From: Mayamaea pseudoterrestris
Taxonomy: Eukaryota > Bacillariophyta > Bacillariophyceae > Sellaphorales > Sellaphoraceae
Direction of reading: 5' to 3'
DNA length: 64,000 bases
Assembly (NCBI GenBank): GCA_027923505.1
Contig: BROI01000001.1
Location: 1,272,501 to 1,336,500, forward strand
Both the position numbers and the translations under genes were made by a program. Positions 31,441-42,988 of this stretch are shown one piece after another; position 1 is the first letter of the stretch; each line of letters opens with the position of its first letter. The notes beneath the pieces are model-generated. The model was not told where the DNA came from and did not search any database. It was given only the letters and a program-made list of their open reading frames with translations.

Positions 31441-34400
31441 GATTGCTCAAGCTATGGGCATCTAATAAAAAGCATGGCAGCTGCTGGCTGAGACTGGTGA
31501 CTAGTTGTCACCAATCACATTGCAGTCTACTCATGGACCAGCCAGGCAATGCATCTTGCAATGCACCTTGAATAAAGATGTCAGCGCCATTCCGGCTTGA
31601 CACACACATGGCTCAAGGTATGGGCGTTTGAATAGGATGGTAGCATAACATCTGCTGGCTGAGACTGGTGATAAAATGTCACCAATCACATTGCAGTCTA
31701 CCCAGGGACTAGCCCGGCAATGAATCTTGTAGCGCACCTGATATAAGGATGTTAGCACCATTCTGGCTTGATTGAGGCATGCACACATGGCTCAAGGTAG
31801 GGGCGTTTGAAAGGCATGGCAGCTGCTGGCTGAGACTGGTGACAAGTTATCACCAATCCCATTGCAGCCTACCAAGGGACCAGCCAGGCAAGACATCTTG
31901 TAGCGCACCTGAAATAAGGATGTTAGCACCATTCTGGCTTTCTATAGGGTTACACATGGCTCTAGGTTAGGGCGTATGAAAGGCATGGCAGCTGCTGGCT
32001 GAGACTGGTGACTAGGTATCACCAATCACATTCCAGTTTAGTGAGACACCAGCCAGTCAACTTATCTTGTAGTGCACCTGAAATAAGGAGGTTAGCACCA
32101 TTGTGGCTTAATTGGAGCATACACATGACTCTAAGTATGGGCATTTGAAAGGCATGGCAGCTGCTGGCTGAGGCTGGTGACGAGTTGTCACCAATCCCAT
32201 TGCAGTCTACCCTGGGACCAGCCAGGCAATGCATCATGTAGCTCACCTGCAATAAGGATGTTAGCACCATTCTGGCTTTCTTTAGGCATACACATGGCTC
32301 TAGGTAGGGTGTATGAAAGGCATGGCAGCTGCTGGCTGAGACCGGTGAATAGGTATCAAAAATCACATTCCAGTTGAGTGAGACACCAGCCAGTCAACTT
32401 ATCTTGTAGTGCACCTGAAATAAGGAGGTTAGCACCATTCTGGCTTATTTGGAGCATACACATGACTCTAAGTATGGGCATTTGAAAGGCATGGCAGCTG
32501 CTGGCTGAGGCTGGTGATGAGTTGTCACCAATCCCATTGCAGTCTACCCTGGGACCAGCCAGGCAATGCATCATGTAGCTCACCTGCAATAAGGATGTTA
32601 GCAGCATTCATGCTTGATTTGGGCGTGCACACATGGCTCTAAATATGGGCATTTGAAAGGCATGGCAGCTGCTGGCTGAGACTGGTGACTTGTTGTCACC
32701 AATGTCATTGCAGTCTATGAAAGGACTAGCCAGGCAATGCATCTTGCAGTGCACCTTACAGTAAATTAAGGATGTTAGCACCATTCTGGCTTGATTTGTG
32801 CATGCACACATGGCACTAGGTATGGGACTTTGAAATCATAACATCTTCTGGCTGAGACTGGTGATAAAATGCCACCGATCACATTGTAGTCTACCCAGGG
32901 ACTAGCCCGGCAAAGAATCTCATAGCGCACCTGATATAAGGATGTTAGCACCATTCTGGCTTGATTGAGGCATGCACACATGGCTCAAGGTAGGGGCGTT
33001 TGAAAGGCATGGCAGCTGCTGGCTGAGACTGGTGACTAGTTGTCACCAATGCCTTTGCAGCTGACCAAGGGACCAGCCAGGCAAGGCATCTTGTAGCGCA
33101 CCTGAAATAAGAATGTTAGCACCATTCTGGCTTGGTTTGGGCATGCACATGGCTCTAGGTATGGGTGTTTGAAAGGCATGGCAGCTCCTGGCTGAGACTG
33201 GTGTCAAGTTGTCAGCAACACATTGCAGTCTACGGAAGGACCAGCCAGACAATTCATCTTGTAGCGCACCTGATAAAATGAATGTTAGCAGCATTCTTGC
33301 TTGATTTCCGCATACACATGGCTCGACGTATGGGTGTTTGAAAGGCATGGCAGCTGCTGGCTGAGAATGGTGACACATTGTCACCCATCACATTGCAGTC
33401 TACCCATGGACAAGCCAGGCAATGCATCTTGCAATGCACCTTACAGTAAATTAAGAATGTTAGCACCATTCTGGCTTGATTTGCACATGCATACATGGCA
33501 CTAGGTATGGGCCTTTGAAATCATAACATCTGCTGGCTGAGACTGGTGATAAAATGTCACCCATCACATTGCAGTCTACCCAGGGACTAGCCCGGCAATG
33601 AATCTTGTAGCGCACCTGATATAAGGATGTTAGCACCATTCTGGCTTGATTGAGGCATGCACACATGGCTCAAGGTAGGGGCGTTTGAAAGGCATGGCAG
33701 CTGCTGGCCAAGACTGGTGACAAGGTGTCACCAATCCCATTGCAGTCTACCAAGGGACCAGCCAGGCGAGGCATCTTGTAGCGCACCTGAAATAAGGTTG
33801 TTAGCAGCATTTTTGGCTTGATGTTGGCAAACACATGGCTCTAGGTAGGGGTGTATGAAAGGCATGGGAGCTGCTGACTGAGACTGGTGATAAGTTGTCA
33901 CCAATCCCATTGCAGTCTACAAAGGGACCAGCCAGGCAATGCATCATGTAGCCCACCTGCAATAAGGATGTTTACAGCCTTCTGGCTTGATTTGGGCGTG
34001 CACACATGGCTCAATGGGCGTTAGAAAGGCATGGCAGCTGCTGGCTGAGACTGGTGACTTGCTGTCACCAGTCTCATTGCAGTCTATGAAAGGACCAGCC
34101 AGATGATGCATCTTGCAGTGCACCTTACAGTATATTTAGGATGTTAGCATCATTCTGGCTTGATTTGGGCTTACACATGGCTCTAAGTTTGGGTTTTTGA
34201 AAGGCATGGCAGCTGCTGCCTGAGACTGGTGACAAGTTATCACCAATTCCATTGCAGTCTACCAAGGAACCAGCACCTGAAATAAGAATGTTAGCACCAT
34301 TCTGGCTTGGTTTGGGCATGCACATGGCTCTAGGTATGGGTGTTTGAAAGGCATGGCAGCTGCTGACTGAGACTGGTGATAAGTTGTCACCAATCCCATT

Positions 34401-37400
34401 GCAGTCTACAAAGGGACCAGCCAGGCAATGCATCATGTAGCTCACCTGCAATAAGGATGTTTACAGCCTTCTGGCTTGATTTGGGCGTGCACACATGGCT
34501 CTAAATATGGGCATTTGAAAGGCATGGCAGCTGCTGGCTGAGACTGGTGACTTGTTGTCACCAATCTCATTGCAGTCTATGAAAGGACCAGCCAGGTAAT
34601 GCATCTTGCAGTGCACCTTACAGTAAATTAAAGGATGTTAGCACCATTCTGGCTTGATTTGCGCATGCACACATGGCACTAGGTATGGGCCTTTGAAAGG
34701 CATGGCAGCTGCTGGCTGAGACTGGTGACGAGTTGTCACCAATCCCATTGCAGTCTACCCTGGGACCAGCCAGGCAATGCATCAAGTCATGAAGTAGTTA
34801 CCTGCACCATGTGCAGCTGCTGATTGGCAGAGACCTGGGGAAGAAAGGCATGGCAGCTGCTGGATGAGACTGGTGTCAAGTTGTCAGCAATCACATTGCA
34901 GTCTACCCAGGGACTAGCACGGCAATGCATCATGTAGCTCACCTGCAATAAGGATGTTAGCAGCATTCTGGCTTGATTTGGGCGTGCACACATGGCTCAA
35001 TGGGCGTTAGAAAGGCATGGCAGCTGCTGGCTGAGACTGGTGACTTGTTGTCACCAATCTCATTGCAGTCTATCCATGGACCAGCCAGGCAATGCATCTT
35101 GTAGTGCTCCTAAAATAAGGATGTTAGCAGCATCCTGGCTTGATTTTGGCACACACATGGCTCTAGGTAGGGCGTTTGAAAGGCATGGCAGCTGCTGGCT
35201 GAGACTGGTGACACATTGTCACCAATCACATTGCAGTCTATCCATGGACCAGCCAGGCAATGCATCTTGTAGCACTCCTAAAATAAGGATGTTAGCACCA
35301 TTCTGGCTTAATTGGGGCGTGCAAATTACTCTAAGTATGGGCATTTGAAAGGCATGGCAGCTGCTGGCTGAGACTGGTGGCAAGTTATCGCCAATCCCAT
35401 TGCAGTATACCATGGGACCAGCCAGGCAAGGCATCTTGTAGCGCACCTGAAATAAGGATGTTAGCACCATTCTGGCTTGGTTTGGGCATGCAAATGGCTC
35501 TAGGTATGGGTGTTTGAAAGGCATGGCAGCTGCTGGTTAAAATTGGTGACTAGGTATTACCAATCACTTTCCAGTCTACCAAGAGACCAGCCAGGCAAGG
35601 CATCATTTAATGCACCTGAAATAAGAATGTTAGCACCATTCTGGCTTGATTGAGGCATGCACACATGGCTCAAGGTAGGGGCGTTTGAAAGGCATGGCAG
35701 CTGCTGGCTAAGACTGGTGACAAGTTATCACCAATCCCATTGCAGTCTACCAAGGGACCAGCCAGGCAATGCATCATGTACCTCACCTGCAATAAGGATG
35801 TTTACAGCCTTCTGGCTTGATTTGGGCGTGCACACATGGCTCAATGGGGTTAAAAAGGCATGGCAGCTGCTGGCTGAGACTGGTGACTTGTTGTCACCAA
35901 TCTCATTGCAGTCTATGAAAGGACCAGCCAGGTGATGCTTCATGCAGTGCACCTTACAGTAAATTAAGGATGTTAGCACCATTCTAGCTTGGTTTGGGCA
36001 TGCACATGGCTCTAGGTATGGGTGTTTGAAAGGCATGGCAGCTGCTGGATGAGACTGGTGTCAAGTTGTCAGCAATCACATTGCAGTCTACCCAGGGACT
36101 AGCACGGCAATGCATCATGTAGCTCACCTGCAATAAGGATGTTAGCAGCATTCTGGCTTGATTTGGGCGTGCACACATGGCTCAATGGGCGTTAGAAAGG
36201 CATGGCAGCTGCTGGCTGAGACTGGTGACTTGTTGTCACCAATCTCATTGCAGTCTATCCATGGACCAGCCAGGCAATGCATCTTGTAGTGCTCCTAAAA
36301 TAAGGATGTTAGCACCATTCTGGCTTAATTGGGGCGTACACATTACTCTAAGTATGGGCATTTGAAAGGCATGGCAGCTGCTGGCTGAGACTGGTGGCAA
36401 GTTATCGCCAATCCCATTGCAGTATACCATGGGACCAGCCAGGCAAGGCATCTTGTAGCGCACCTGAAATAAGGATGTTAGCACCATTCTGGCTTGGTTT
36501 GGGCATGCAAATGGCTCTAGGTATGGGTGTTTGAAAGGCATGGCAGCTGCTGGATGAGACTGGTTTCAAGTTGTCAGCAATCACATTGCAGTCTACTCAG
36601 GGACTAGCACGGCAATGCATCATGTAGCTCACCTGCAATAAGGATGTTTACAGCCTTCTGGCTTGATTTGGGCGTGCACACATGGCTCAATGGGGTTAGA
36701 AAGGCATGGCAGCTGCTGGCTGAGACTGGTGACTTGTTGTCACCAATCTCATTGCAGTCTATGAAAGGACCAGCCAGGTGATGCTTCTTGCAGTGCACCT
36801 TACAGTAAATTAAGGATGTTAGCACCATTCTGGCTTGGTTTGGGCATGCACATGGCTCTAGGTATGGGTGTTTGAAAGGCATGGCAGCTGCTGGATGAGA
36901 CTGGTGTCAAGTTGTCAGCAATCACATTGCAGTCTACCCAGGGACTAGCACGGCAATGCATCATGTAGCTCACCTGCAATAAGGATGTTAGCAGCATTCT
37001 GGCTTGATTTGGGCGTGCACACATGGCTCAATGGGCGTTAGAAAGGCATGGCAGCTGCTGGCTGAGACTGGTGACTTGTTGTCACCAATCTCATTGCAGT
37101 CTATCCATGGACCAGCCAGGCAATGCATCTTGCAGTGCACGTAACAGTAAATTAAGGATGTTAGCACCATTCTGGCTTGGTTTGGGCATGCACATGGCTC
37201 TAGGTATGGGTGTTTGAAAGGCATGGCAGCTGCTAGCTGAGAATGGTGACAAATTGTCACCCATCACATTGCAGTCTACCCTTGGACCAGCCAAGTAATG
37301 CATCTTGCAATGCACCTTACAGTAAATTAAGATTGTTAGCACCATTCTGGCTTGGTTTGGGCATGCAAATGGCTCTAGGTATGGGTGTTTGAAAGGCATG

Positions 37401-39515
37401 GCAGCTGCTGGGTGAGATTGGTGACTAGTTATTACCAATTACTTTCCAGTCTACCAAGGGACCAGCCAGGCAAGGCATCATTTAACGCACCTGAAATAAG
37501 GATGTTTGCACCATTCTGGCTTGATTTTGGCACACACATGGCTCTAGGTAGGGCGTTTGAAAGGCATGGCAGCTGCTGGCTGAGACTGGAGACAAGATGT
37601 CACCAATCATATTGCAGTCTACCCATGGACCAGCCAGGCAATGCATCTTGTAGCGCTCCTAAAATAAGGATGTTAGCACCATTCTGGCTCAATTTGGGGT
37701 GTACACATGGCTCTAAGTATGGGCATTTGAAAGGCATGGCAGCTGCTGGCTGAGACTGGTGGCAAGTAATTGCCAATCCCATTGCAGTATACCATAGGAC
37801 CAGCCAGGCAAGGCATCTTGTAGCGCACCTGAAATAAGGATGTTAGCACCATTCTGGCTTTTTTAGGCATACACATGGCTCTAGGAAGGGGTGTATGAAA
37901 GGCATGGCAGCTGCTGGCTGAGACTGGTGACTAGGTATCACCAATCACTTTCCAGTCTACCAAGGGACCAGCCAGGCAAGGCATCATTTAACGCACCTGA
38001 AATAAGGATGTTAGCACCATTCTGGCTTGATTTGGGCATTCACATGGCTCTAGGTTTGGGTGTTTGAAAGGCATGGCAGCTGCTGGCTGAGACTGGTGAC
38101 AAGTTATCACCCATCCCATTGCAGTCTACCAAGGGACCAGCCAGGCAATGCATCATGTAGCTCACCTGCAATAAGGATGTTTACAGCCTTCTGGCTTGAT
38201 TTGGGCAAGCACACATGGCTCAATGGGCGTTAGAAAGGCATGGCAGCTGCTGGCTGAGACTGGTGACTTGTTGTCACCAATCTCATTGCAGTCTATGAAA
38301 GAACCAGCCAGGTGATGCATCTTGCAGTGCACCTTGCAGTAAATTAAGGATGTTAGCACCATTCTGGCTTGATTTGCACATGCACACATGGCACTAGGTA
38401 TGGGCCTTTGAAATCATAACATCTGCTGGCTGAGACTGGTGATAAAATGTGTACCCAGGGACCAGCCAGGCAATGCATCTTGTAGTGCACCTGCAATAAG
38501 GATGTAAGCAGCATTCTGGCTTGATTGAGGCATGCACACATGGCTCAAGATAGGGGCATTTGAAAGGCATGGCAGCTGCTGGCTGAGACTGGTGACTAGG
38601 TATCACCAATCCCATTACAGTCTACCAATGGACCAGCCTGGCAAGGCATCTTGTAGCGCACCTGAAGTAAGGATCCTAGCACCATTCTTGTTTTTATGGG
38701 TCATGGACATGGCTCTGAGAATGTGTTGTTGAACATCATGGTTGCTGCTGGCTGGAAATGGTCAGAAGTCCTCACCCATGTTGGTAGTGTCATGAGCCAA
38801 AATCCAGGCATTCCATCTTGTAGAGCACTCTTATCTTGAGGATTTTGCTAGTTTTCTCTGGTCATGGACATTGTCTGGGTATAAATTGTAAAAATTATGG
38901 CTGCTGCTGGCTGGCACTGGTCAGAAGTTCCCACCAATGAATTTGATGCATCATGAGGCACCAGTCAGGCAAAAAAATTATGTAGTACAGCCTTGTGCAC
39001 CACTTTGTTGGCAGCCAAGTACATTTTCAACAATGTGTTTTATGTGAGGTGTTGGAGTCATGGGCTGGCCAGCAGCTTTCTATATTTGCCGCCTGTTGGC
39101 AACAAATCTGTGTAATCTCTTGCCAGCCACTACACCTCCTAGCAAGCCTTGTGCACAACTTCTTTGTTGCCTCCTACAATCATCTCTACATGCTTGTTGC
39201 AAGTTTTTCCTTCACATTCCTTAGACATTCTGCTACCTGTTTATGCCTATGCACAGCTACTTAATGTGGCACTTGTCAGTGTGATGACTTACTGGGAAGT
39301 CAAATGTTTGGCCTATTTTGCAACCAACTGCATATATATTCATTCACACTACTTTGCATGTTTTGTTAGAGGATTACCACCTTTTCAATAACCTTAGCGC
39401 AAAGGTTGCTTACTCGTACACACATTTGCAGCATTGAATTCAACACATACTGTTATCGAAAGAGAAGTCTATTCAAACACAACCACAACCATAAACCGAG
39501 CCCCCAAGACAGAAT
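30877..39515. other. About 8.6-kb insertion specific to copy 2
   Basis: In copy 1 the flanking sequences lie about 40 bp apart (16,162 to about 16,196). In copy 2 they are separated by 8.6 kb made of unique DNA (30,877-31,440), a satellite array (31,440-38,760), degenerate satellite (to about 38,990) and unique DNA (to about 39,515). No clear TIR or target duplication was found, so whether it came as a mobile element or as satellite expansion is open. Confidence 0.75.
31440..38990. repeat. Satellite array, about 43 monomers of 168-171 bp
   Basis: Head-to-tail monomers share GGCATGGCAGCTGCTGGCTGAG, found for example at 31,813, 31,982, 32,151, 32,319, 32,488 and 32,659 (spacing 168-171). Other conserved parts are GGATGTTAGCACCATTCTGGC and a dyad GGTGACAAGTTGTCACC. 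Units in the centre are more alike than those at the right edge, where they decay from 38,660 on. Shifts between 168 and 171 bp break any long reading frame, so the many ORFs are not taken as genes. It is unrelated in sequence to the 168-bp array near 8-10 kb. Confidence 0.95.
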
Positions 39516-39700
39516 TCAGTACACTGTATATACATTTGTTGCAGTCGACAAGTAGATAGCTAGGCAATCGTAGCGGCACCACCTCATCTTTCGAAAGCCG
39601 CACGTTTCGATCATGAGATGGAACAAAACGTTTGTCTCGACATATTTAACCAAAAACCTGCAGCTAGCACATTCCAATCCACTCAATTGCAGTCAACGCC
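38991..39700. other. Right part of insertion and upstream region of RNF113-like copy 2
   Basis: Unique or fully decayed sequence to about 39,515, then sequence shared with copy 1 leading to the RNF113-like start. No gene was seen. Confidence 0.5.
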
Positions 39701-40702
39701 ATGTTTCGCAAGCCGAAACGAACCGCCAAGACGGCTTTCCGTCGCAAGGACGATGAGGATGACGTCAATGAACCGACGAACGAATTCGCTTCAAGCAGAG
39801 CTCAAGACGACGACGACGACAATGATGAACCAGATACGACCGAGTTACTAGCCGAGGCCCGTCTGAATAGCAGCATTAACAAAAAGCTCAAGTCGACTGC
39901 ATCGTCATCCGCTTCAACGAGCGGACGAAAGGTGCTCCATACCTTTGACTCTTCCACAGCAACAGCAACTAGCGCGAAACCATCGGAAAAGGACTTGGCC
40001 GTCAGTACAACATCGCACCACTCTGTAGCTGCACTCTCCAATCCCGCTCCCGAGTCCATTGGCTTTGGCTCCGACGGAGTCTTTCGCGATTCGACACGCA
40101 ACAAGTTCCACGCCGGTCCTCTGAGGGCGGCCGCCAGCGTGCGCGTCACGGCCCGCTTCGACTACCAGCCGGACGTTTGCAAGGACTACAAGCAGACGGG
40201 GTTTTGCGGCTACGGCGATACCTGCATTTATTTGCATGATCGGGGCGATTCGCTGTCGGGCTGGCAGTTGGAGGAGCAGTGGCAGTTGCAGCAAAAGGCG
40301 AAGCAGCAGATGCAGCAACAGGAACTGGATGACTACATGAAGCAGCAGCAGCGTCATGGTGGAGCGAAAATGAATACTACTACTCACAGCAGCGACTTAC
40401 AACTCGACGACGGATTGCCCTTTGCCTGTCACTTGTGTCGAAGAGCCTTTGACGAACCGGTTGTGACCAATTGCGCACACTACTTTTGTCAGGCTTGCAT
40501 TTTGAGACATGTGCGCGAAACGTCGGAAGCTTGTCCGATTTGCAGCAAGGATACGCATGGCGTGTTCAATGAGCCGACCAAGCTATTGGCAAAGAAGCGC
40601 AAGTTACTGGGTGCTCATAAGGCCAAGGAGAATGGGTCGTGGAAGGCCTTTTATCAGTTGTTTCATGCGGAGCAGGAAGATGAAAACGACAATGATGAGT
40701 AG
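39701..40702 (+). CDS. RNF113: CCCH zinc finger + RING protein, RNF113/Cwc24 type, copy 2
   Basis: Single exon, ATG at 39701, 333 aa. The CCCH finger (C-x8-C-x5-C-x3-H) at about 160-185 and the C3HC4 RING at about 242-284 are identical in all ligand residues to copy 1. Changes are mostly in the low-complexity N-terminus and the Gln-rich linker (HGGAKM insertion). Just after the stop, a 33-bp stretch encoding the EQEDENDNDE-stop end is repeated once more, a small local duplication. Because spliceosomal RNF113/Cwc24 is usually single-copy, a retained pair is notable. Upstream DNA differs from copy 1 because of the 8.6-kb insertion, so regulation may differ. Confidence 0.93.
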   Translation: MFRKPKRTAKTAFRRKDDEDDVNEPTNEFASSRAQDDDDDNDEPDTTELLAEARLNSSINKKLKSTASSSASTSGRKVLHTFDSSTATATSAKPSEKDLAVSTTSHHSVAALSNPAPESIGFGSDGVFRDSTRNKFHAGPLRAAASVRVTARFDYQPDVCKDYKQTGFCGYGDTCIYLHDRGDSLSGWQLEEQWQLQQKAKQQMQQQELDDYMKQQQRHGGAKMNTTTHSSDLQLDDGLPFACHLCRRAFDEPVVTNCAHYFCQACILRHVRETSEACPICSKDTHGVFNEPTKLLAKKRKLLGAHKAKENGSWKAFYQLFHAEQEDENDNDE

Positions 40703-42988
40703 GAGCAGGAAGACGAGAACGACAATGATGAGTAGGAGTAGAATGGGAGCGAGTGGTGCTTGGAAGAAGAAGTGGTCGCAATGGACGCTTTACTTGTTTC
40801 GCTTTACTTGTATCGCTTTTCATTGCTCCATCACAGGAGCGGCGACGGACATCCCTGGGATTACCTACGGTTACGTACGCGACTATTTTCCTCCTCTTGC
40901 GTTGGTAAGGCAAGGCCAACGCACGAGCCAAGTGAAGGTCGGGAATTGTTTTTTGATCAGTTAATGAGAGTCTTGAAAACAGTGCGTCCTTGTCGACGAG
41001 CACAAGTAATGGACTGGTGATTTTGGATGACGAAAGGACGCGATGTTGATAGTTCGAGTATAACAATGCTTCGCGAGCCAATGGGCAAGGGCCACTGACA
41101 AGCCGCAACTTTGTATCTGTCAAGTTTATCAGCTTGGATAGATGACGAGCAGTCTCATGCTTATGCACCCATCTACACGAATATCTATTGGCTTGTCAAT
41201 GTGCGACAACTTAGCGACAACTTGTGTCGTCCGAATGATACGTCGTCATCCAGGGCATCACGACATTACGTAATGAAGAAAAATGTATTTGACTAAAATA
41301 CCAAAATTAAACTACTATTGCGTGATCTCGTCCGTATTCGCATCACATTGAAAAAAGCAAGCCACGTTCGAGATATATTCAGCCGCACGCCCAACTGATG
41401 CGGCGTCGACAAGATGCGTGTCACCGTGAGCGCAATGTCAAAAAATCACAGAAATGGAAAAGGATGCGCTGTTATAGCAAAAATCGTAGTAGACCATACT
41501 TGTACAAAACGGCGGCGACAAGCAAGCCGCAAAAATCCACCACCGACAACCAAACCATCGCTCAGTCGATTTAGAATGTTTGTTGAGCGACTCGTCCCTC
41601 TCATTTCAGTCCAGCTGCACTAGCATTATCGCGTGTGAAGGCAATGCGAATGCGATGCTCGCAATGGCCTAGCAACTGCAGAGTCGCCGACTGCTGACAA
41701 GCCGCGACAAACCGTTAAAGGCTTGGCATTTGGTTGCTATCGGCCGTAGCCTCAAAGAGACTGAATGTGGTTGGGCTAGCAAAGTCTTGTAGCAACCCTG
41801 AGGATGCGTGGAGATCAGGGTACGTCATGGTGACGGCCTCGCTACCTTGTCAGATGAGCAATCGGTAGCCACAATGGCTTGCAGCTTGAGTGAATGGCTC
41901 GGACGAGCCCTGCAAACGTTGCATGAAAAATATGTAGACCGAACAAGAACCTGTTAAGCTCTGTTAGCAAGTCATGGGCCATGGCCAAGTGAGCAGTTAG
42001 TTCGGCTCGTTGCCCAATGGGCATGCCAAAAGAAGAAAAAAACTTGGGTTCCCACAATTCCCCTCGTGAATGCACGAGCCGGCCGTTGTCAGATCTTTTT
42101 TAGTCTCAAGGGAGGCCTCCGCAACGCAATCGACCATCAGTAGATCTTTTCGCGTTTCTGCTAGCAGAAGTGCCTTTTGAATAGCTGCAGCGTTCCAGTT
42201 CAGCCGACTAAAGACTGACGCGCTGGATGAAACTTGATGAGGCCTCATTTCGGCTGAAGCTTTGCCAAGCGTATCGATCACTTCGGCCATACCGAAAGCC
42301 GTCATCGATCTCTATGCACAGTAGCAAGTAAAAGTCCTTTAGAAAGTTGATTGCTTATTGCTAATAATGTCGACTCAAAGCTCATCGGTTGACGCTGCCT
42401 GACCGCGGGAAGTATTAATGGACATCAGCCTCCCAAACGACAACAAACGTCGTCCTTGACAATTGCCGGCGCAAGCAGGCGCTCGCTTGCTTGTTTGCAG
42501 GCGAGAGATGACATGGATATTCAGTGACCAGTGAGAGTTTCACTCCATTCCATCATTCGCAGCCTCCCTTTTAACGCGCCACTTTTAGAATCCTCGCAGA
42601 TACACCAAAACAAAAATTCGTAAGCTCCTGCCTTCCTTTATAAAACGTGCCAAGCCCGTCCTATAGCCTGTAATTGGAGCGACTACGGTCACTTGAGTGA
42701 GCGAATAGATGTTCCACAAGTATATTCGCGTCAATGACAAGACTCACAGCAACGATCACGCAAAAAAGGCAAGGTACTCGCGCGACGAGACAGTATTTTG
42801 AAGCAATTTCGTCTCTTGTCTTTATGGATGCACTTTTGTTGCAGCATGTTGTTGGTGAAAGACGTGACGCTTCCAGATAGTCGCGGCCAAGAACGCCATT
42901 GACTTAAAAGAATGAAAGAGCATCGCTCATCGCTTGCGAGCACGGCAATAAGCATTAAGCGTGCATGCACCAGCAGCAGCCGCAGCTG
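40703..42988. other. Spacer RNF113-like to HA-domain gene, copy 2
   Basis: 2.29 kb collinear with 17,368-19,530. A 200-codon minus-strand frame (40,566-41,168) overlaps the RNF113-like gene in antisense and is not kept in copy 1. No gene was called. Confidence 0.5.

Noticed and set aside
31531-38615. Dozens of 60-120-codon minus-strand frames across the satellite (NQARMVLTSL...-type peptides)
   Set aside because: They are the same repeat read over and over, and monomer lengths of 168-171 bp shift the frame. No start, stop or codon pattern suggests a gene.
40566-41168. 200-codon minus-strand frame
   Set aside because: Antisense to the RNF113-like C-terminus, and the matching copy 1 region has different length and frame.
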